Numbered from the stretch's first letter, positions 54,332 through 64,000 are shown. The stretch is DNA of 64,000 nucleotides from Nitrosomonadales bacterium (GCA_016214695.1 JACRNY010000001.1:1178001-1242000), one strand, 5' to 3'. Notes: generated from the sequence alone by a model not told the origin. Translations and numbers: made by a program.

Positions 54332-55660
54332 CTAGCGCAGCGACAGCACGAACACCTTGGAACGGCGCTGATAGTTGTAGAGCGTCTTCTTTTGCGCCGG
54401 TAGCTGTTCGACGTCGACTTCCTTGAAGCCGCGTTCGATGAACCAGTGCGCCGTGCGGGTGGTCAACACGAACAGTTTCTGCAGCTTCATCGCTCTTGCG
54501 CGCGTGGCGATGTGTTTGAGCAGGGCGTCGCCGTAGCCGTGGCGGCGATAAGCGGGCTGGATGGCCAGGCAGGCGAGTTCTGCAGCCTTCTCGTCGGCGA
54601 AAGGGTACAGCGCCGCACAGCCGACGATGCGGTGGTCGTGCTCCATCAGCACGAAACGCCCGATCTCGCGCTCCAGCAGTTCGCGCGAGCGCCGTACCAG
54701 GATGCCCTCGGCTTCCAATGGCTGTAACAATTGCAGGATGCCGCCGACGTCCTCGATGGTCGCATCGCGCAGGGTGTTGAGTGTGCTTTCCACCACCATG
54801 GTGCCGATGCCGTCGTCGCTGAACAGTTCCTGCAGCAATGCCCCGTCGGTATGGCGGCTGACCAGGTGGGTGCGCGCTACCCCCGCCTCGCAGGCGCGTA
54901 CGGCACAGGGCAGGAACAGCCCGACATCATCGGGCAGCTTGCGTTTGCCGGAGAGGATCCTGTTCGCCTCGACGACGGTCAGTTCCTGGATCAGCGTGCC
55001 GTCTTTCTCATGTACGCCGTCGGTGTCGGTCAGGAAGATCAGCTTGTCCGCATCCAGTGCGATGGCCGTCGCTGTGGCGACGTCCTCCAGAGTGAGGTTG
55101 AACACTTCGCCGGTGGGCGAGTAGCCGAGCGGCGAGAGCAGCACCACTTCGCCGAATTCCATACGGTCGCGCAGCGCGGCCACGTCCACCTTGCGCACAC
55201 AGCCGGTGTGCATCAGGTCGATGCCGTTGATGACGCCGATGGGCTGCGCAGTGATGAAGTTGCCGCCCGCCACGCGGATATCGGCATTGGCCATGGGCGA
55301 GTTAGCCAGTCCCACCGACAACAATGCCTCGATCTCCAGCCGCACGCGGCCGACCGCCTCCTTTACGCACAGCATGGTCTCGGCATCGGTGAGGCGGATG
55401 CCGTGGTGGTAGCGACCTTCGATGTTCTCCTGCGACAGCCGCTGCTCGATCTGCGGCCGCGCGCCATGGACCAGCACCAGGCGTATGCCCAGCGCAGCCA
55501 GCAGGTTGAAATCGTGGGTCAGTTCGACGAATTTGCCGTCCGCCACCACTTCGCCGCCGAAGGCGACGACGAAGGTCTTGCCGCGGAAAGCATTGATATA
55601 GGGAGCGACGGAGCGGAACCAGTTTACGAATTCGGTGGATTGCAGTGGCATGGCAGTCAT
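54332..55660 (-). CDS. argA: Amino-acid N-acetyltransferase (N-acetylglutamate synthase)
   Basis: 442 codons from ATG 55660; TTG 55687 and ATG 55651 are alternatives. N-terminal amino-acid-kinase-like domain (FRSVAPYINAFRGKTFVVAF; LVLVHGARPQIEQRL) and C-terminal GNAT acetyltransferase domain (LACLAIQPAYRRHGYGDALL). Same architecture and length as E. coli ArgA; first step of arginine synthesis. Confidence 0.96.
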   Translation of the reverse strand: MTAMPLQSTEFVNWFRSVAPYINAFRGKTFVVAFGGEVVADGKFVELTHDFNLLAALGIRLVLVHGARPQIEQRLSQENIEGRYHHGIRLTDAETMLCVKEAVGRVRLEIEALLSVGLANSPMANADIRVAGGNFITAQPIGVINGIDLMHTGCVRKVDVAALRDRMEFGEVVLLSPLGYSPTGEVFNLTLEDVATATAIALDADKLIFLTDTDGVHEKDGTLIQELTVVEANRILSGKRKLPDDVGLFLPCAVRACEAGVARTHLVSRHTDGALLQELFSDDGIGTMVVESTLNTLRDATIEDVGGILQLLQPLEAEGILVRRSRELLEREIGRFVLMEHDHRIVGCAALYPFADEKAAELACLAIQPAYRRHGYGDALLKHIATRARAMKLQKLFVLTTRTAHWFIERGFKEVDVEQLPAQKKTLYNYQRRSKVFVLSLR

Positions 55661-55821
55661 TTCGGGCGTGATTTCATATGCCTGCAATTAAACACCCAGA
55701 ACGGGAAAATTGCCATGCGCTGTTCCGCTGTCATACAGCTACCGTGCGGAAGGAATAAAGTTTAGAATGGCAGCATAAATCACTTAGAGAGCAGTCACCG
55801 CTCCATCGCAAGGAAACAACC

Positions 55822-56451
55822 ATGAACAGCCTGCTCAGCCAAGTCTCCTATCCGGTCTTCCTTTACATGACGTTTCAGTTCTTCCTGATCGCCAGCGTGT
55901 TTTCCTTCTTCGTCGGGATCGCCCTTGCATTGAGAAGCCAGAAAGCGTTGCGTTTCTTCGACCTGATGAACCGCTGGGTCTCGGTGCGCAAGATGATGAA
56001 GCCGCTTTCCGAACCGCATTACATCGAACCCGCCCTGCTGAAACGGCGCGCCATTCTGGGGACGACCATCATGGCCGGCGGCTTGGTCTCCATCCTGCTG
56101 CTGGCAAATGCCGATCTGACGCCCACGCTGTCGCTGTTCGAAGGCAGCCTGACCGATTCCGAGATCACCGGCGTCGCCGGTAATTTGAAGGGTTTCCTGC
56201 TGGTCGGCAATGTGGTCTGCATGCTGGTGGGCGCCCTCGTCCTGTTCTCTCCGCATGTGCTGACGTCGATCGAGGGCTATACCGACCGCTGGTTCACCAT
56301 GCGCAAGACCATGCAACCGCTCGACAAGATGCATATGGATGTCGATTGCTGGGTGCTCAAGCACCCGACCAGCGCAGGGATCTCGCTGAGCATATTGTCC
56401 TTGAGTGCCGGGATGCTGATGCTCAACCAGCTGCACAACATCACTGCCTGA
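55822..56451 (+). CDS. Internally duplicated membrane protein of unknown function
   Basis: 209 codons with AAGGAAAC upstream. Four membrane helices at about 16-36, 78-96, 123-143 and 183-201. Residues 31-93 and 136-200 are two copies of a unit: a helix end with VG, a cytoplasmic-looking loop with RW-x3-RK-x-M-x-PL (51-62 and 156-167), and a second helix. Not recognised. It is alone between argA and rsmE, transcribed opposite to both. Confidence 0.82.
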   Translation: MNSLLSQVSYPVFLYMTFQFFLIASVFSFFVGIALALRSQKALRFFDLMNRWVSVRKMMKPLSEPHYIEPALLKRRAILGTTIMAGGLVSILLLANADLTPTLSLFEGSLTDSEITGVAGNLKGFLLVGNVVCMLVGALVLFSPHVLTSIEGYTDRWFTMRKTMQPLDKMHMDVDCWVLKHPTSAGISLSILSLSAGMLMLNQLHNITA

Positions 56452-56496
56452 GCCGTGCCGGCAGCTTGCCTGCGCAAACGCGGCTCTCGCCGGTTC

Positions 56497-57234
56497 CTAA
56501 TTAAAATCCCCCCACAGCGTCTGCAGCGCGGCGATGCCCGCGATGGCCGCCGTTTCCGTGCGCAGCACGCGCGGGCCGAGCAGGACGGGAGCAAAACCCG
56601 CCTGCTGCGCGACATTGGCTTCGTCGGCAGTGAAGCCGCCTTCGGGGCCGATGAGCAGGATGGCGCGGCCTTGCGGTCTGGGCTGGGATTGCAGGTTGCT
56701 GGCACCGCCCGGAAGCAGGATGAATTTACTGTCGGGGGCGTTGCGCATCCCGGTCAGCCAGGTACTCAATTCCTGCGGGGCATGCAATTGCGGCAGGGTG
56801 TTGCGCCCGCATTGTTCGCAGGCGGAGACGGTGACGTTGCGCCAGTGTTCGGTGCGCTTGTCGGCGCGCGGACCGGACAGCTTCGCCACGCTGCGCTGGG
56901 TCTGCACCGGCACGATTTCGGCGGCCCCCAGCTCGGTGGCCTTCTGCACCACCAGATCCATCTTGTCGCTGGTGCACATGGCCTGTGACAGCACGATCTG
57001 CAGACCGGACTCCTGTTGTCCCATGCAGGTCTGCAGGTTGCCGAGCAACACATGTTTGCCGTTGATGGCGTTGATGGTGGCGTCCAGCGCGTTGCCCAGG
57101 CCGTCGAAGATCTGCACGGCATCCCCCACGCGCAGGCGCAAGACGCGGCTGGCATGATGGGCGGCCTCGGGCGGCAGCTCGGCATGGGCGCTCTGGGGCA
57201 GGGGCGGCGGGCAGTAGAAGCGAGGGGCTGACAT
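56497..57234 (-). CDS. rsmE: 16S rRNA (uracil1498-N3)-methyltransferase RsmE
   Basis: 245 codons from ATG 57234; family start APRFYCPPPLPQSAHAELPP. C-terminal SPOUT knot motifs AILLIGPEGGFTADE and LGPRVLRTETAAIAGIAAL. It modifies the ribosomal decoding region. Divergent from the peroxiredoxin-like gene. Confidence 0.97.
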   Translation of the reverse strand: MSAPRFYCPPPLPQSAHAELPPEAAHHASRVLRLRVGDAVQIFDGLGNALDATINAINGKHVLLGNLQTCMGQQESGLQIVLSQAMCTSDKMDLVVQKATELGAAEIVPVQTQRSVAKLSGPRADKRTEHWRNVTVSACEQCGRNTLPQLHAPQELSTWLTGMRNAPDSKFILLPGGASNLQSQPRPQGRAILLIGPEGGFTADEANVAQQAGFAPVLLGPRVLRTETAAIAGIAALQTLWGDFN

Positions 57235-57310
57235 GGCGGCAAATGGCGTCGGTACGGGCGTGATAATATAACGCCCAGAAAAAGAACGTTGATCTTTGGG
57301 AGCGAAAATT

Positions 57311-57862
57311 ATGGTCAGCCTGCAACCCCCTTTGTGCGATTTCGGCTGGAAGGCGCGCCCGTTCGAGCTGGTGGGCGTGGACGGCAAGCGCCACACGCTG
57401 GAAAGTGCGCGCGGCAAGAATGGCTTGCTGGTGATGTTCATCTGCAACCACTGCCCCTACGTCAAATCCATCCGCGACCGCATCATCCGCGACACGCGCG
57501 AACTGCAGCAGCACGGCATCAACAGTATCGCCATCATGTCCAACGATCCCGCCGAGTATGCGGAAGACAGCTTCGATAACATGAAGCTCGTCGCACAGCA
57601 GTACGACTATCCCTTCCCCTACGTGTGGGACGAGACGCAGCAGATCGCCAAGGATTACGGCGCGGTGTGCACCCCGGATTTTTTCGGTTTCAACGCCAAC
57701 CTCGAATTGCAATATCGCGGGCGCCTGGACGCCTCGCGCAAGGAGGCCGTGGCGGACGCTCCGCGCGACCTGTTCGATGCCATGCTGCAGGTGGCAAAGA
57801 CCGGGCAGGGGCCGCGCGAGCAGATCGCCAGCATGGGCTGTTCCATCAAATGGCGCGAGTGA
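57311..57862 (+). CDS. Thioredoxin-fold peroxiredoxin-like protein
   Basis: 183 codons from ATG 57311, with GGGAG upstream (a TTG 15 bases earlier is rejected). AhpC/TSA-type fold; Cys45 and Cys48 lie in ICNHCPYVKS, and the fold continues with FPYVWDETQQIAKDYGAVCT and PDFFGFN. The CxxC pair and Cys near 126 suggest a thiol reductase or peroxidase. Substrate unknown. Confidence 0.88.
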   Translation: MVSLQPPLCDFGWKARPFELVGVDGKRHTLESARGKNGLLVMFICNHCPYVKSIRDRIIRDTRELQQHGINSIAIMSNDPAEYAEDSFDNMKLVAQQYDYPFPYVWDETQQIAKDYGAVCTPDFFGFNANLELQYRGRLDASRKEAVADAPRDLFDAMLQVAKTGQGPREQIASMGCSIKWRE

Positions 57863-57880
57863 TCGCGCGAAAGGCATAGA

Positions 57881-59254
57881 GTGAAGATATTGATCCTGGG
57901 CGCCGGGCAGGTCGGCTCGACGGTGGCGGAGAATCTGGTCGGCGAAGCCAACGACATCACTGTGGTCGACTCTGACGGTGACAAACTGGTTCAACTGCAG
58001 GACCGCCTGGATTTGCGCACCATCACCGGCAATGCAGCGCATCCTTCCGTGCTCGAACAGGCCGGTATCGCCGATACCGATATGCTGCTGGCGGTGACGC
58101 AGAGCGACGAGGTGAACCTGGTCGCGTGCAAGCTGGCAGCGAGTCTTTACAACACGCCGACGCGTATCGCCCGCATCCGCACCGTCGACTACCTCAAGCG
58201 CGAAGAGCTGTTCAACCGCGACAACTTCTGCGTCGATTTCTCCATCTGCCCGGAGCAGATTCTCACCGATTACATCACCAAGCTGATCGAATTCCCCGAA
58301 GCCTTGCAGGTGCTGGAATTCGCCGACGGCAAAGTATCGCTGGTGGCGGTGAAGGCCTTCGAGGGCGGCCCGCTGGTGGGCAAACCGTTGAGTTTCCTGC
58401 GCACGCACATGCCGCAGGTGGAGACGCGCGTGGCTGCGATCTTCCGTCAGGATAGAGCCATCATCCCCGAAGGCAGTACCGTGGTGCATGCCGGCGACGA
58501 GATCTTTTTCATCGCGGCTTCGGACAATATCCGCCGCGTGCTGAAAGAGATGCGCCGCATGGACAAGCCGACCAAGCGCGTCATGATCGTTGGCGGCGGC
58601 AACATCGGCCGGCGGCTGGCCAAGGCGCTGGAGCGCGACTACAACGTCAAGCTCATCGAGTTCAACAAGAAAGCCTGCCAGAAGCTGGCGGGCGAGTTGA
58701 CCAACACGCTGGTGCTCAACGGCGATGGTACCGATGAGAAACTGATGCAGCAAGAAAACGTCAAGGAGGTGGACGTGTTCTGCGCGCTCACCAACGACGA
58801 CGAAAACAACATCATGTCGGCGCTGCTGGCCAAACAGGGCGGGGCGCGCAAGGTGATCTCGCTGATCAATCGCAGCGCCTATGTCGATCTGGTGCAGGGT
58901 GGCAAGATCGACATCGCACTGTCGCCTGCGCATGTCACCATCGGTTCGCTGCTGGCCTATGTGCGCCAGGGCGACGTGGCGGAGGTGCATTCGCTGCGGC
59001 GCGGCGCGGCGGAAGCGCTGGAACTGGTGGTGCACGGCGATCGCGACTCGTCGCGCGTAATCGGCCGCCATATCGGAGAGATCGACTTGCCCAAAGGAGC
59101 GACCATCGGTGCACTGGTGCGCGGAGACGAGGTCATCATGGGCCACCACGATACTGTGATCGAGGCGGAAGACCATGTCATCGTCTTCGTCACCGAGAAG
59201 AAACTGGTGAAGAAGGTCGAGAAACTGTTCCAGGTCAGCCTCGGGTTCTTCTGA
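57881..59254 (+). CDS. trkA: Trk potassium uptake system peripheral protein TrkA
   Basis: 457 codons from GTG 57881. Two RCK units: NAD-binding start KILILGAGQVGSTVAENLVG and second VMIVGGGNIGRRLAKALERD, each followed by a TrkA-C domain. It forms the cytoplasmic gating ring that controls the TrkH channel. The start of trkH shares a base with its stop. Confidence 0.98.
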   Translation: MKILILGAGQVGSTVAENLVGEANDITVVDSDGDKLVQLQDRLDLRTITGNAAHPSVLEQAGIADTDMLLAVTQSDEVNLVACKLAASLYNTPTRIARIRTVDYLKREELFNRDNFCVDFSICPEQILTDYITKLIEFPEALQVLEFADGKVSLVAVKAFEGGPLVGKPLSFLRTHMPQVETRVAAIFRQDRAIIPEGSTVVHAGDEIFFIAASDNIRRVLKEMRRMDKPTKRVMIVGGGNIGRRLAKALERDYNVKLIEFNKKACQKLAGELTNTLVLNGDGTDEKLMQQENVKEVDVFCALTNDDENNIMSALLAKQGGARKVISLINRSAYVDLVQGGKIDIALSPAHVTIGSLLAYVRQGDVAEVHSLRRGAAEALELVVHGDRDSSRVIGRHIGEIDLPKGATIGALVRGDEVIMGHHDTVIEAEDHVIVFVTEKKLVKKVEKLFQVSLGFF

Positions 59255-60714
59255 TGCGGCGCCTGTTCACCGTCTTCCATGCGCTGGGCCTGATGCTGGT
59301 AGTGTTCAGCTTCGCCTACCTGCTGCCCATCGTCACCGCGCTGATCTATGGCGACTACATCCTGGTATGGGACTTCCTGCTGACCATGTTGTGGACATTC
59401 AGCGCCGGCGTGCTGATGTGGCTGCTGACCAAGCGCCACAAGGGTGAACTGTCCATCCGCCACGGCTACCTGCTGGTGGTGGCGATGTGGACCGCGATGC
59501 CGGCCTTTGGCACCCTCCCGCTGTTGATGATGATCCCCAACCTGTCGTTCACCGATGCCTATTTCGAGACCATGTCCGGCATGACCACGACCGGTGCGAC
59601 GGTGCTGGTCGGGCTGGACAATCTGCCGCCCGCGATCAATATCTGGCGACACGAACTCAACTGGTTGGGCGGCATGGGCATCATCGTGCTGGCTGTGGCC
59701 ATTTTGCCCCTGCTAGGCATCGGTGGACGCCAATTGTTCAAGGCAGAAACGCCGGGGCCGATGAAGGATTCGGCGCTGACACCGCGCATCTCGGAGACGG
59801 CGCGCAACCTGTGGGTGATCTATGCGGGTATCACGCTGGCGTGCATATTGGCGCTCAAATGGGCCGGGATGAACTGGCTGGACGCCATCTGCCATGCTTT
59901 CGCCGCCTTGTCCCTGGGGGGGTTCTCCACACATGACTCAAGCGTCGGTTTTTTCAATTCGCCGCTGATCGAATCCATACTTATCGTGTTCATGTTGATC
60001 GCCGCGATCAACTTCGCCACGCATTTCCTCGCCTGGCGAAGCGGAAGCCTGAGGACATATCTACGCGATGCAGAAGCGGTTGCCACGCTCATCCTGATTC
60101 TGGGGAGTTGCCTGGGGGTGGGCTGGTTCCTGTGGTGGCAGGGTACCTATCCTGAATTTTTGATTGCCTTGCGCCATGCCAGCTTCAATCTGGTGTCAAT
60201 GGCGACCGACTGCGGTTTCGCCAGCCAGGACTTCAACCAGTGGCCGACGTTCGCCCCCATGTGGATGCTGCTGCTGAGCAGTATCGCGGTGAGCTCCGGT
60301 TCCACCGGCGGCGGAATCAAGATGATCCGCACGCTGGTGCTGGTCAAACAGGCCGGGCGCGAGTTCCTCAAGCTGCTGCACCCCGCGGTCGTCAACCCGA
60401 TGAAGATCGGCGGTCATGTCATCGCCAACAATATCGTGTTCGCGGTGCTGGGCTTTATCTTCCTGTATTTCGTCAGCATCGCGAGCCTGACCTTCGCCTT
60501 GCTGATCAGCGGGCTGGATTTTGTCTCGTCGTTCTCGGCGGTGATCGCCTGCATCAACAACGCGGGGCCGGGACTGGGCGTTGTCGGCCCGGCCGGCAAC
60601 TACCAGGGGTTGACCGATTTCCAAACCTGGGTATGCACCGTGGCGATGCTGATCGGGCGACTGGAGATCTTCACCGTGCTGATCCTGTTCACGCCCGCTT
60701 TCTGGAAGCGTTAA
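59254..60714 (+). CDS. trkH: Trk potassium uptake channel subunit TrkH
   Basis: 486 codons, about ten membrane helices. Four selectivity-filter loops with their conserved Gly: MSGMTTTGATV, AALSLGGFSTHDSS, MATDCGFASQDF and NNAGPGLGVVGP. Also SSGSTGGGIKMIRTLVL. Potassium uptake coupled to TrkA gating. Confidence 0.98.
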   Translation: MRRLFTVFHALGLMLVVFSFAYLLPIVTALIYGDYILVWDFLLTMLWTFSAGVLMWLLTKRHKGELSIRHGYLLVVAMWTAMPAFGTLPLLMMIPNLSFTDAYFETMSGMTTTGATVLVGLDNLPPAINIWRHELNWLGGMGIIVLAVAILPLLGIGGRQLFKAETPGPMKDSALTPRISETARNLWVIYAGITLACILALKWAGMNWLDAICHAFAALSLGGFSTHDSSVGFFNSPLIESILIVFMLIAAINFATHFLAWRSGSLRTYLRDAEAVATLILILGSCLGVGWFLWWQGTYPEFLIALRHASFNLVSMATDCGFASQDFNQWPTFAPMWMLLLSSIAVSSGSTGGGIKMIRTLVLVKQAGREFLKLLHPAVVNPMKIGGHVIANNIVFAVLGFIFLYFVSIASLTFALLISGLDFVSSFSAVIACINNAGPGLGVVGPAGNYQGLTDFQTWVCTVAMLIGRLEIFTVLILFTPAFWKR

Positions 60715-60814
60715 GGCGAGGAAACATTGAACGTGCGAGGATAAATGCGGTAGCATCGCGGATGGCGGGCCAGTTCCCGCCGACAGGGCATAATAATAGT
60801 CAGGGGTGGCGAGC
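60715..60814 (+). promoter_or_regulatory. trkH-pilG intergenic region
   Basis: A 6-base GC stem GGCGGG-CCAGTT-CCCGCC at 60764-60781 and an AT patch CATAATAATAG just after it, followed by AGGGG before the pilG start. Probably contains the pilG promoter; no element is strong enough to name with certainty. Confidence 0.35.
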
Positions 60815-61225
60815 GTGAGCGAGAATTTATCGGGCATCCGGGTCGTGCTCATCGACGACAGCAACACCATACGCCGCAGCGGCGAGATATTTCTTACGCA
60901 AGCGGGCTGCAAGGTCGTGCTGGCGGAAGATGGTTTCGACGGCCTGTCCAAGGTGGTCGACAACAAGCCGGACATCATCTTCGTCGATGTCATGATGCCG
61001 CGTCTGGATGGCTATCAGACCTGCGCTCTCATCAAGAACCATGCCGAATTCAAGAATACACCGGTGGTCATGCTGACCAGCAAGGACAGCCTGTTCGACC
61101 GCGCGCGCGGCAAGCTGGTCGGGGCCGACCAGTATCTGACCAAACCCTTCAGCAAGAAAAGTCTGATCGAAGCGGTGACCATGCATACAACCAAGCAACA
61201 TGAGGAAGCAGATTATGGCAATTAA
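60815..61225 (+). CDS. pilG: Twitching motility response regulator PilG
   Basis: 136 codons from GTG 60815, favoured by AGGGG at about 8 bases; GTG 60806 is possible. CheY-like receiver: acidic pocket VVLIDDSN, phospho-acceptor Asp in IIFVDVMMPRLDGYQ, VVMLTSKDS and YLTKPFSKKSL. No output domain. First of the pilGHIJ chemosensory set controlling type IV pili. Overlaps the upstream part of pilH by 11 bases. Confidence 0.94.
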   Translation: MSENLSGIRVVLIDDSNTIRRSGEIFLTQAGCKVVLAEDGFDGLSKVVDNKPDIIFVDVMMPRLDGYQTCALIKNHAEFKNTPVVMLTSKDSLFDRARGKLVGADQYLTKPFSKKSLIEAVTMHTTKQHEEADYGN

Positions 61226-61580
61226 GAAAGTGATGGTCGTGGACGACTCTGCAACGGAGCGTCATGTATTGGGTGACATCCTCGGCAAGAAGGGTTTCAC
61301 CGTGGTCTACGCCGAAAGCGGTGAGCAGGCGGTGGCAAGTTCCAAGACCGAACTGCCCGACCTGATCCTGATGGATGTGGTGATGCCCGGCCTGAACGGC
61401 TTCCAGGCGACCAAGGCGATCACTCAGGACCCAGCGACCCAGCACATTCCGATCATCATCTGCACCACTAAGGGGCAGGAGACCGACAAGATCTGGGGCA
61501 TGCGTCAGGGTGCCAAGGATTACATCACCAAACCGATCGGCGCAGACGAGCTGCTCGGCAAGATCGCTGCATTAGGCTGA
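61215..61580 (+). CDS. pilH: Twitching motility response regulator PilH
   Basis: 121 codons from ATG 61215, which fits the family start MAIKKVMVVDDSATERHVLG. Receiver domain with LILMDVVMPGLNGFQATKAI, IIICTTKGQETDK and DYITKPIGADEL. A second single-domain receiver following PilG, as in Pseudomonas-type Pil-Chp clusters. Confidence 0.95.
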   Translation: MAIKKVMVVDDSATERHVLGDILGKKGFTVVYAESGEQAVASSKTELPDLILMDVVMPGLNGFQATKAITQDPATQHIPIIICTTKGQETDKIWGMRQGAKDYITKPIGADELLGKIAALG

Positions 61581-61593
61581 TCGCCGGGTCGCC

Positions 61594-62091
61594 ATGTCGA
61601 AACGCTTCAACCTGCGCGAATTCCAGCAGAGCGTGCTGGATCGCCTGCAAGCCCAAGTGGCTGGCGGTGGCGATCATGCCTCCACGCTGGGCGTGCAGGT
61701 GGGCCAGGAATACTGGCTGGTGGACATGGTCGATATCAGTGAAGTGCTGCCATTGCCCCCGCTGACGACGGTACCCCTGACCAAATCCTGGTACTGCGGC
61801 GTCGCCAACGTGCGCGGCAATCTTTACAGCATAGTCGATCTCGGCGTGTACATGGGCGGAGCGCCTACCCCGCACGAGGGACAGAGCCGGGTGCTGCTGG
61901 CGGGACAGAAATTCGCCTTCAATGCCGGCCTGCTGGTGTCGCGTGTGCTGGGCCTGCGTAACGCCACGGAGTGGGAGCGCAGCGAACAGGATGGCGAGGT
62001 CCGCCTTAAAGATGGCAGCGGACAGGTGTGGCGCAAACTCGAATTGGCGCAGTTGCTGCAACAGCCGGAATTTTTACAGATCGGGGCGTGA
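61594..62091 (+). CDS. pilI: CheW-like twitching protein PilI
   Basis: 165 codons. CheW-type coupling domain with [20 protein letters not shown] and [20 protein letters not shown]. It links the PilJ receptor to the ChpA-type kinase. The N-terminal about 30 residues are specific to PilI proteins. Confidence 0.94.
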   Translation: MSKRFNLREFQQSVLDRLQAQVAGGGDHASTLGVQVGQEYWLVDMVDISEVLPLPPLTTVPLTKSWYCGVANVRGNLYSIVDLGVYMGGAPTPHEGQSRVLLAGQKFAFNAGLLVSRVLGLRNATEWERSEQDGEVRLKDGSGQVWRKLELAQLLQQPEFLQIGA

Positions 62092-62113
62092 TACGCGCTC
62101 GGGAGGAGAGGAA

Positions 62114-64000
62114 ATGGCTTTCAAGTTACCGTTCAGTTTGTCGAAAAAACCCTCGCAGAGCTTCGTCAAGAAGGGCGACGGCGGGCCGGCACCGATCAAG
62201 ACGATCCAGATCCCGTGGTTCAGCAAGCAGTCCTTCGACAAGCAGCTGCGTGTACTCGGCGGTTTGCTGCTGTTCTTCCTGCTGATCGCGGCGATCTTCA
62301 CCTATTTCGACTCGCGCGACTCCTCCCACGCATCGCGTTATGTGGCGCAATCCTCGAAGCTGCTGATGTTGTCGCAACGTCTGGCCAAGGATGCGGCGGC
62401 CAGCTTCTCCGGCGACTCCGCTGCGTTCGAAGGCCTGGAGGCGACCCGCGCCGAGTTCTCCGCCATCCTGAATACCCTGGACAAGGGCTCGGACAGTGTG
62501 CCGCCGACGGAAGGCAATGCGCGCGCATCGCTGGACAGGCTGCTGGCGGACTGGAAACGCATGGGTGCCCTGCTGGACGAGCTGGAGAAGGGCCGCCCGC
62601 TGCTGGTGACGCTGGAACGCGGCGCCGCCGGCCAGCGTGACATGCTCAACCTGTCCAATCAGGTATCGGACCGTGCCACCCCGGCTTACGCCGCCAAGGC
62701 CGACCGCCTCAACCGCCTCATCGAACAGATCACCAGCGCCGTGCAGATGGTGCTGACCTCCGCCTCGACCGAGGACCTGCCAGGGCTGGAGCCGAAGATC
62801 CGCGAAGCAAAGGAGTTGCTGGAGCAGTTGCCGCAGAGTGACGCGACCGTGATGCTGCTGAAGGAAGATTTCGAAGGTTACCAGTCGGTGGTGGGCTTCA
62901 TCGCGGCCAATGCAGGCGATGTGCTGACCTCGCGTCTGGCGGGTAAACGCATCCTGGAAGAGGGCGAACAGTTGCTGTCGTCCACGCAGAAACTGGTGAA
63001 CGATTACGAAAGGTCGTCTGCCGCACGCGCCACAAGCTTCGTGGTGTTCTTCTCCGGCGGCATGCTGCTGCTGCTGCTGCTGTTGCTTTCCAAGATCTAC
63101 CTGGACGAATCCAAGCGCCGTGAACGCGAGGCCGGCGCGACCAACCGCAACAACCAGCAGGCGATTCTGCGCCTGATGAACGAACTGTCCGACCTCGCCG
63201 ACGGCGACCTGACCATCCGCGCCACCGTGTCCGAGGACATCACCGGCGCGATCGCCGACTCGGTCAACTACACCACCGACGAATTGCGGAAACTGGTCTC
63301 GCGCGTGACGACCGCCTCGCAGCAGGTGGCGCGCGCCACCGGCGAAGCAGGTAACGTGACCAAGGAACTGCTGAGTGCGACGCAGAAACAGGCGGCCGAG
63401 ATCCGTGACGCCGGCGGCGCGGTCGAGCTGATGACCAAGTCAATCCAGGAAGTCGACAGCAGCGCGGCGCAGTCTTCCGAGGTGGCGCGGCGCACGCTGG
63501 AAGTGACCGAACGCGGCGCGCGCGCCGTGCAGAACTCGATCTCCGGCATGGACGGTATTCGCGAACAGATCCAGGACACCTCCAAGCGTATCAAGCGACT
63601 GGGCGAAAGCTCGCAGGAGATCGGCGAGATCGTGGACCTGATCTCGGACATTACCGAGCAGACCAACGTGCTGGCGCTGAATGCGGCGATCCAGGCGGCG
63701 TCGGCGGGTGAAGCGGGACGCGGCTTTGCGGTGGTGGCGGAAGAAGTGCAGCGCCTCGCGGAACGTTCCGCCGAGGCGACCAAGCAGATCGGTATGCTGG
63801 TGAAGACCATTCAGAGCGACACGCAGGATGCGGTGGCCGCTATGGAAAAGAGCACGCAGGGTGTGGTGGACGGGGCGAAACTGTCCGACGCTGCCGGGCA
63901 GGCGCTGCGCGAGATTGAAACATCGACGCGCGAACTGACCGACCTGGTGAACAGTATCTCGGTGTCCACCCAGGTGCAGACCGACATGGCGCGCGAAGTG
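62114..64000 (+). CDS. pilJ: Methyl-accepting chemotaxis protein PilJ (cut by window end)
   Basis: 629 codons to the window edge, no stop reached. GAGGAG precedes ATG 62114. A first membrane helix at about 48-66, a periplasmic domain with two PilJ-type helical modules ([20 protein letters not shown]), a second helix at about 307-327 (very leucine-rich), a HAMP-like segment and the signalling hairpin ([38 protein letters not shown]). It senses surface or pilus signals and controls twitching. Confidence 0.96.
   Translation, partial: MAFKLPFSLSKKPSQSFVKKGDGGPAPIKTIQIPWFSKQSFDKQLRVLGGLLLFFLLIAAIFTYFDSRDSSHASRYVAQSSKLLMLSQRLAKDAAASFSGDSAAFEGLEATRAEFSAILNTLDKGSDSVPPTEGNARASLDRLLADWKRMGALLDELEKGRPLLVTLERGAAGQRDMLNLSNQVSDRATPAYAAKADRLNRLIEQITSAVQMVLTSASTEDLPGLEPKIREAKELLEQLPQSDATVMLLKEDFEGYQSVVGFIAANAGDVLTSRLAGKRILEEGEQLLSSTQKLVNDYERSSAARATSFVVFFSGGMLLLLLLLLSKIYLDESKRREREAGATNRNNQQAILRLMNELSDLADGDLTIRATVSEDITGAIADSVNYTTDELRKLVSRVTTASQQVARATGEAGNVTKELLSATQKQAAEIRDAGGAVELMTKSIQEVDSSAAQSSEVARRTLEVTERGARAVQNSISGMDGIREQIQDTSKRIKRLGESSQEIGEIVDLISDITEQTNVLALNAAIQAASAGEAGRGFAVVAEEVQRLAERSAEATKQIGMLVKTIQSDTQDAVAAMEKSTQGVVDGAKLSDAAGQALREIETSTRELTDLVNSISVSTQVQTDMAREV

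Noticed and set aside
56726-59176. An 816-codon frame antisense to rsmE/trkA
   Set aside because: Crosses two real genes and an intergenic region; the protein has no family features.
60764-60781. Hairpin after trkH as a terminator
   Set aside because: Stem of only six pairs and no T tract; kept only as part of the intergenic description.

Overview
The window looks like the origin-proximal segment of a betaproteobacterial chromosome. The inferred affiliation is Nitrosomonadales/Gallionellaceae-like, from gene order and protein flavour only; no database search was possible. It holds dnaA-dnaN-gyrB without recF, the rpmH-rnpA-yidD-yidC-mnmE-mnmG-rsmG-parAB-atp series, and the beta/gamma-proteobacterial envelope locus rsmI/lpoA-yraN-SIS-dolP. 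Coding density is high. No rRNA, tRNA, IS element or CRISPR array was seen.

Layout. 1-3617 (minus): an NtrY-like kinase start, a DUF4390 protein, rsmB, fmt and def. 3708-9044 (plus): LysM protein, dprA, smg, topA. 9178-9834 (minus): an AT-richer gene for a TIR/NDT-like Rossmann domain joined to a predicted winged helix, placed just downstream of gyrB; this is the clearest accessory gene. 9875-15004 (minus): gyrB, dnaN, dnaA, with a DnaA-box-rich putative oriC between dnaN and dnaA. 15148-23115 (plus): rpmH to parB. Two perfect parS sites flank the origin. 23129-30212: complete atpIBEFHAGDC operon with a terminator. 30283-32736 (minus): a PAS/GAF/HD-GYP c-di-GMP phosphodiesterase. 32881-36968: glmU, glmS and an orphan ParA. 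36965-44422 (minus): ubiB, a Tim44-like protein, an rRNA/tRNA pseudouridine synthase, small proteins, yjdM, ubiE, DUF971, a stand-alone heptose adenylyltransferase, dolP, a GmhA/DiaA-type SIS protein and yraN; lpoA-like continues to 45525. 45514-49371 (plus): rsmI, pyrC, a CheX-like protein, a gamma-carbonic-anhydrase-like protein and two small genes. 49381-53874: a polyphosphate locus (pap/PPK2, sixA, ppk1) enclosing a lysine-rich ribbon-helix-helix-like gene. 53918-57234: yggX, argA, an internally duplicated membrane protein, rsmE. 57311-64000 (plus): a peroxiredoxin-like protein, trkA-trkH, and pilG-pilH-pilI-pilJ (pilJ cut by the window end).

The genes cover replication initiation and segregation, translation start and end processing, RNA modification, oxidative phosphorylation, cell-wall precursor and LPS supply, ubiquinone synthesis, potassium uptake, polyphosphate metabolism and twitching chemosensing. 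Most is core genome. The best candidates for something new are the TIR-like/winged-helix protein behind gyrB, the lysine-rich protein in the polyphosphate locus, and the two-fold repeated membrane protein at 55822-56451.
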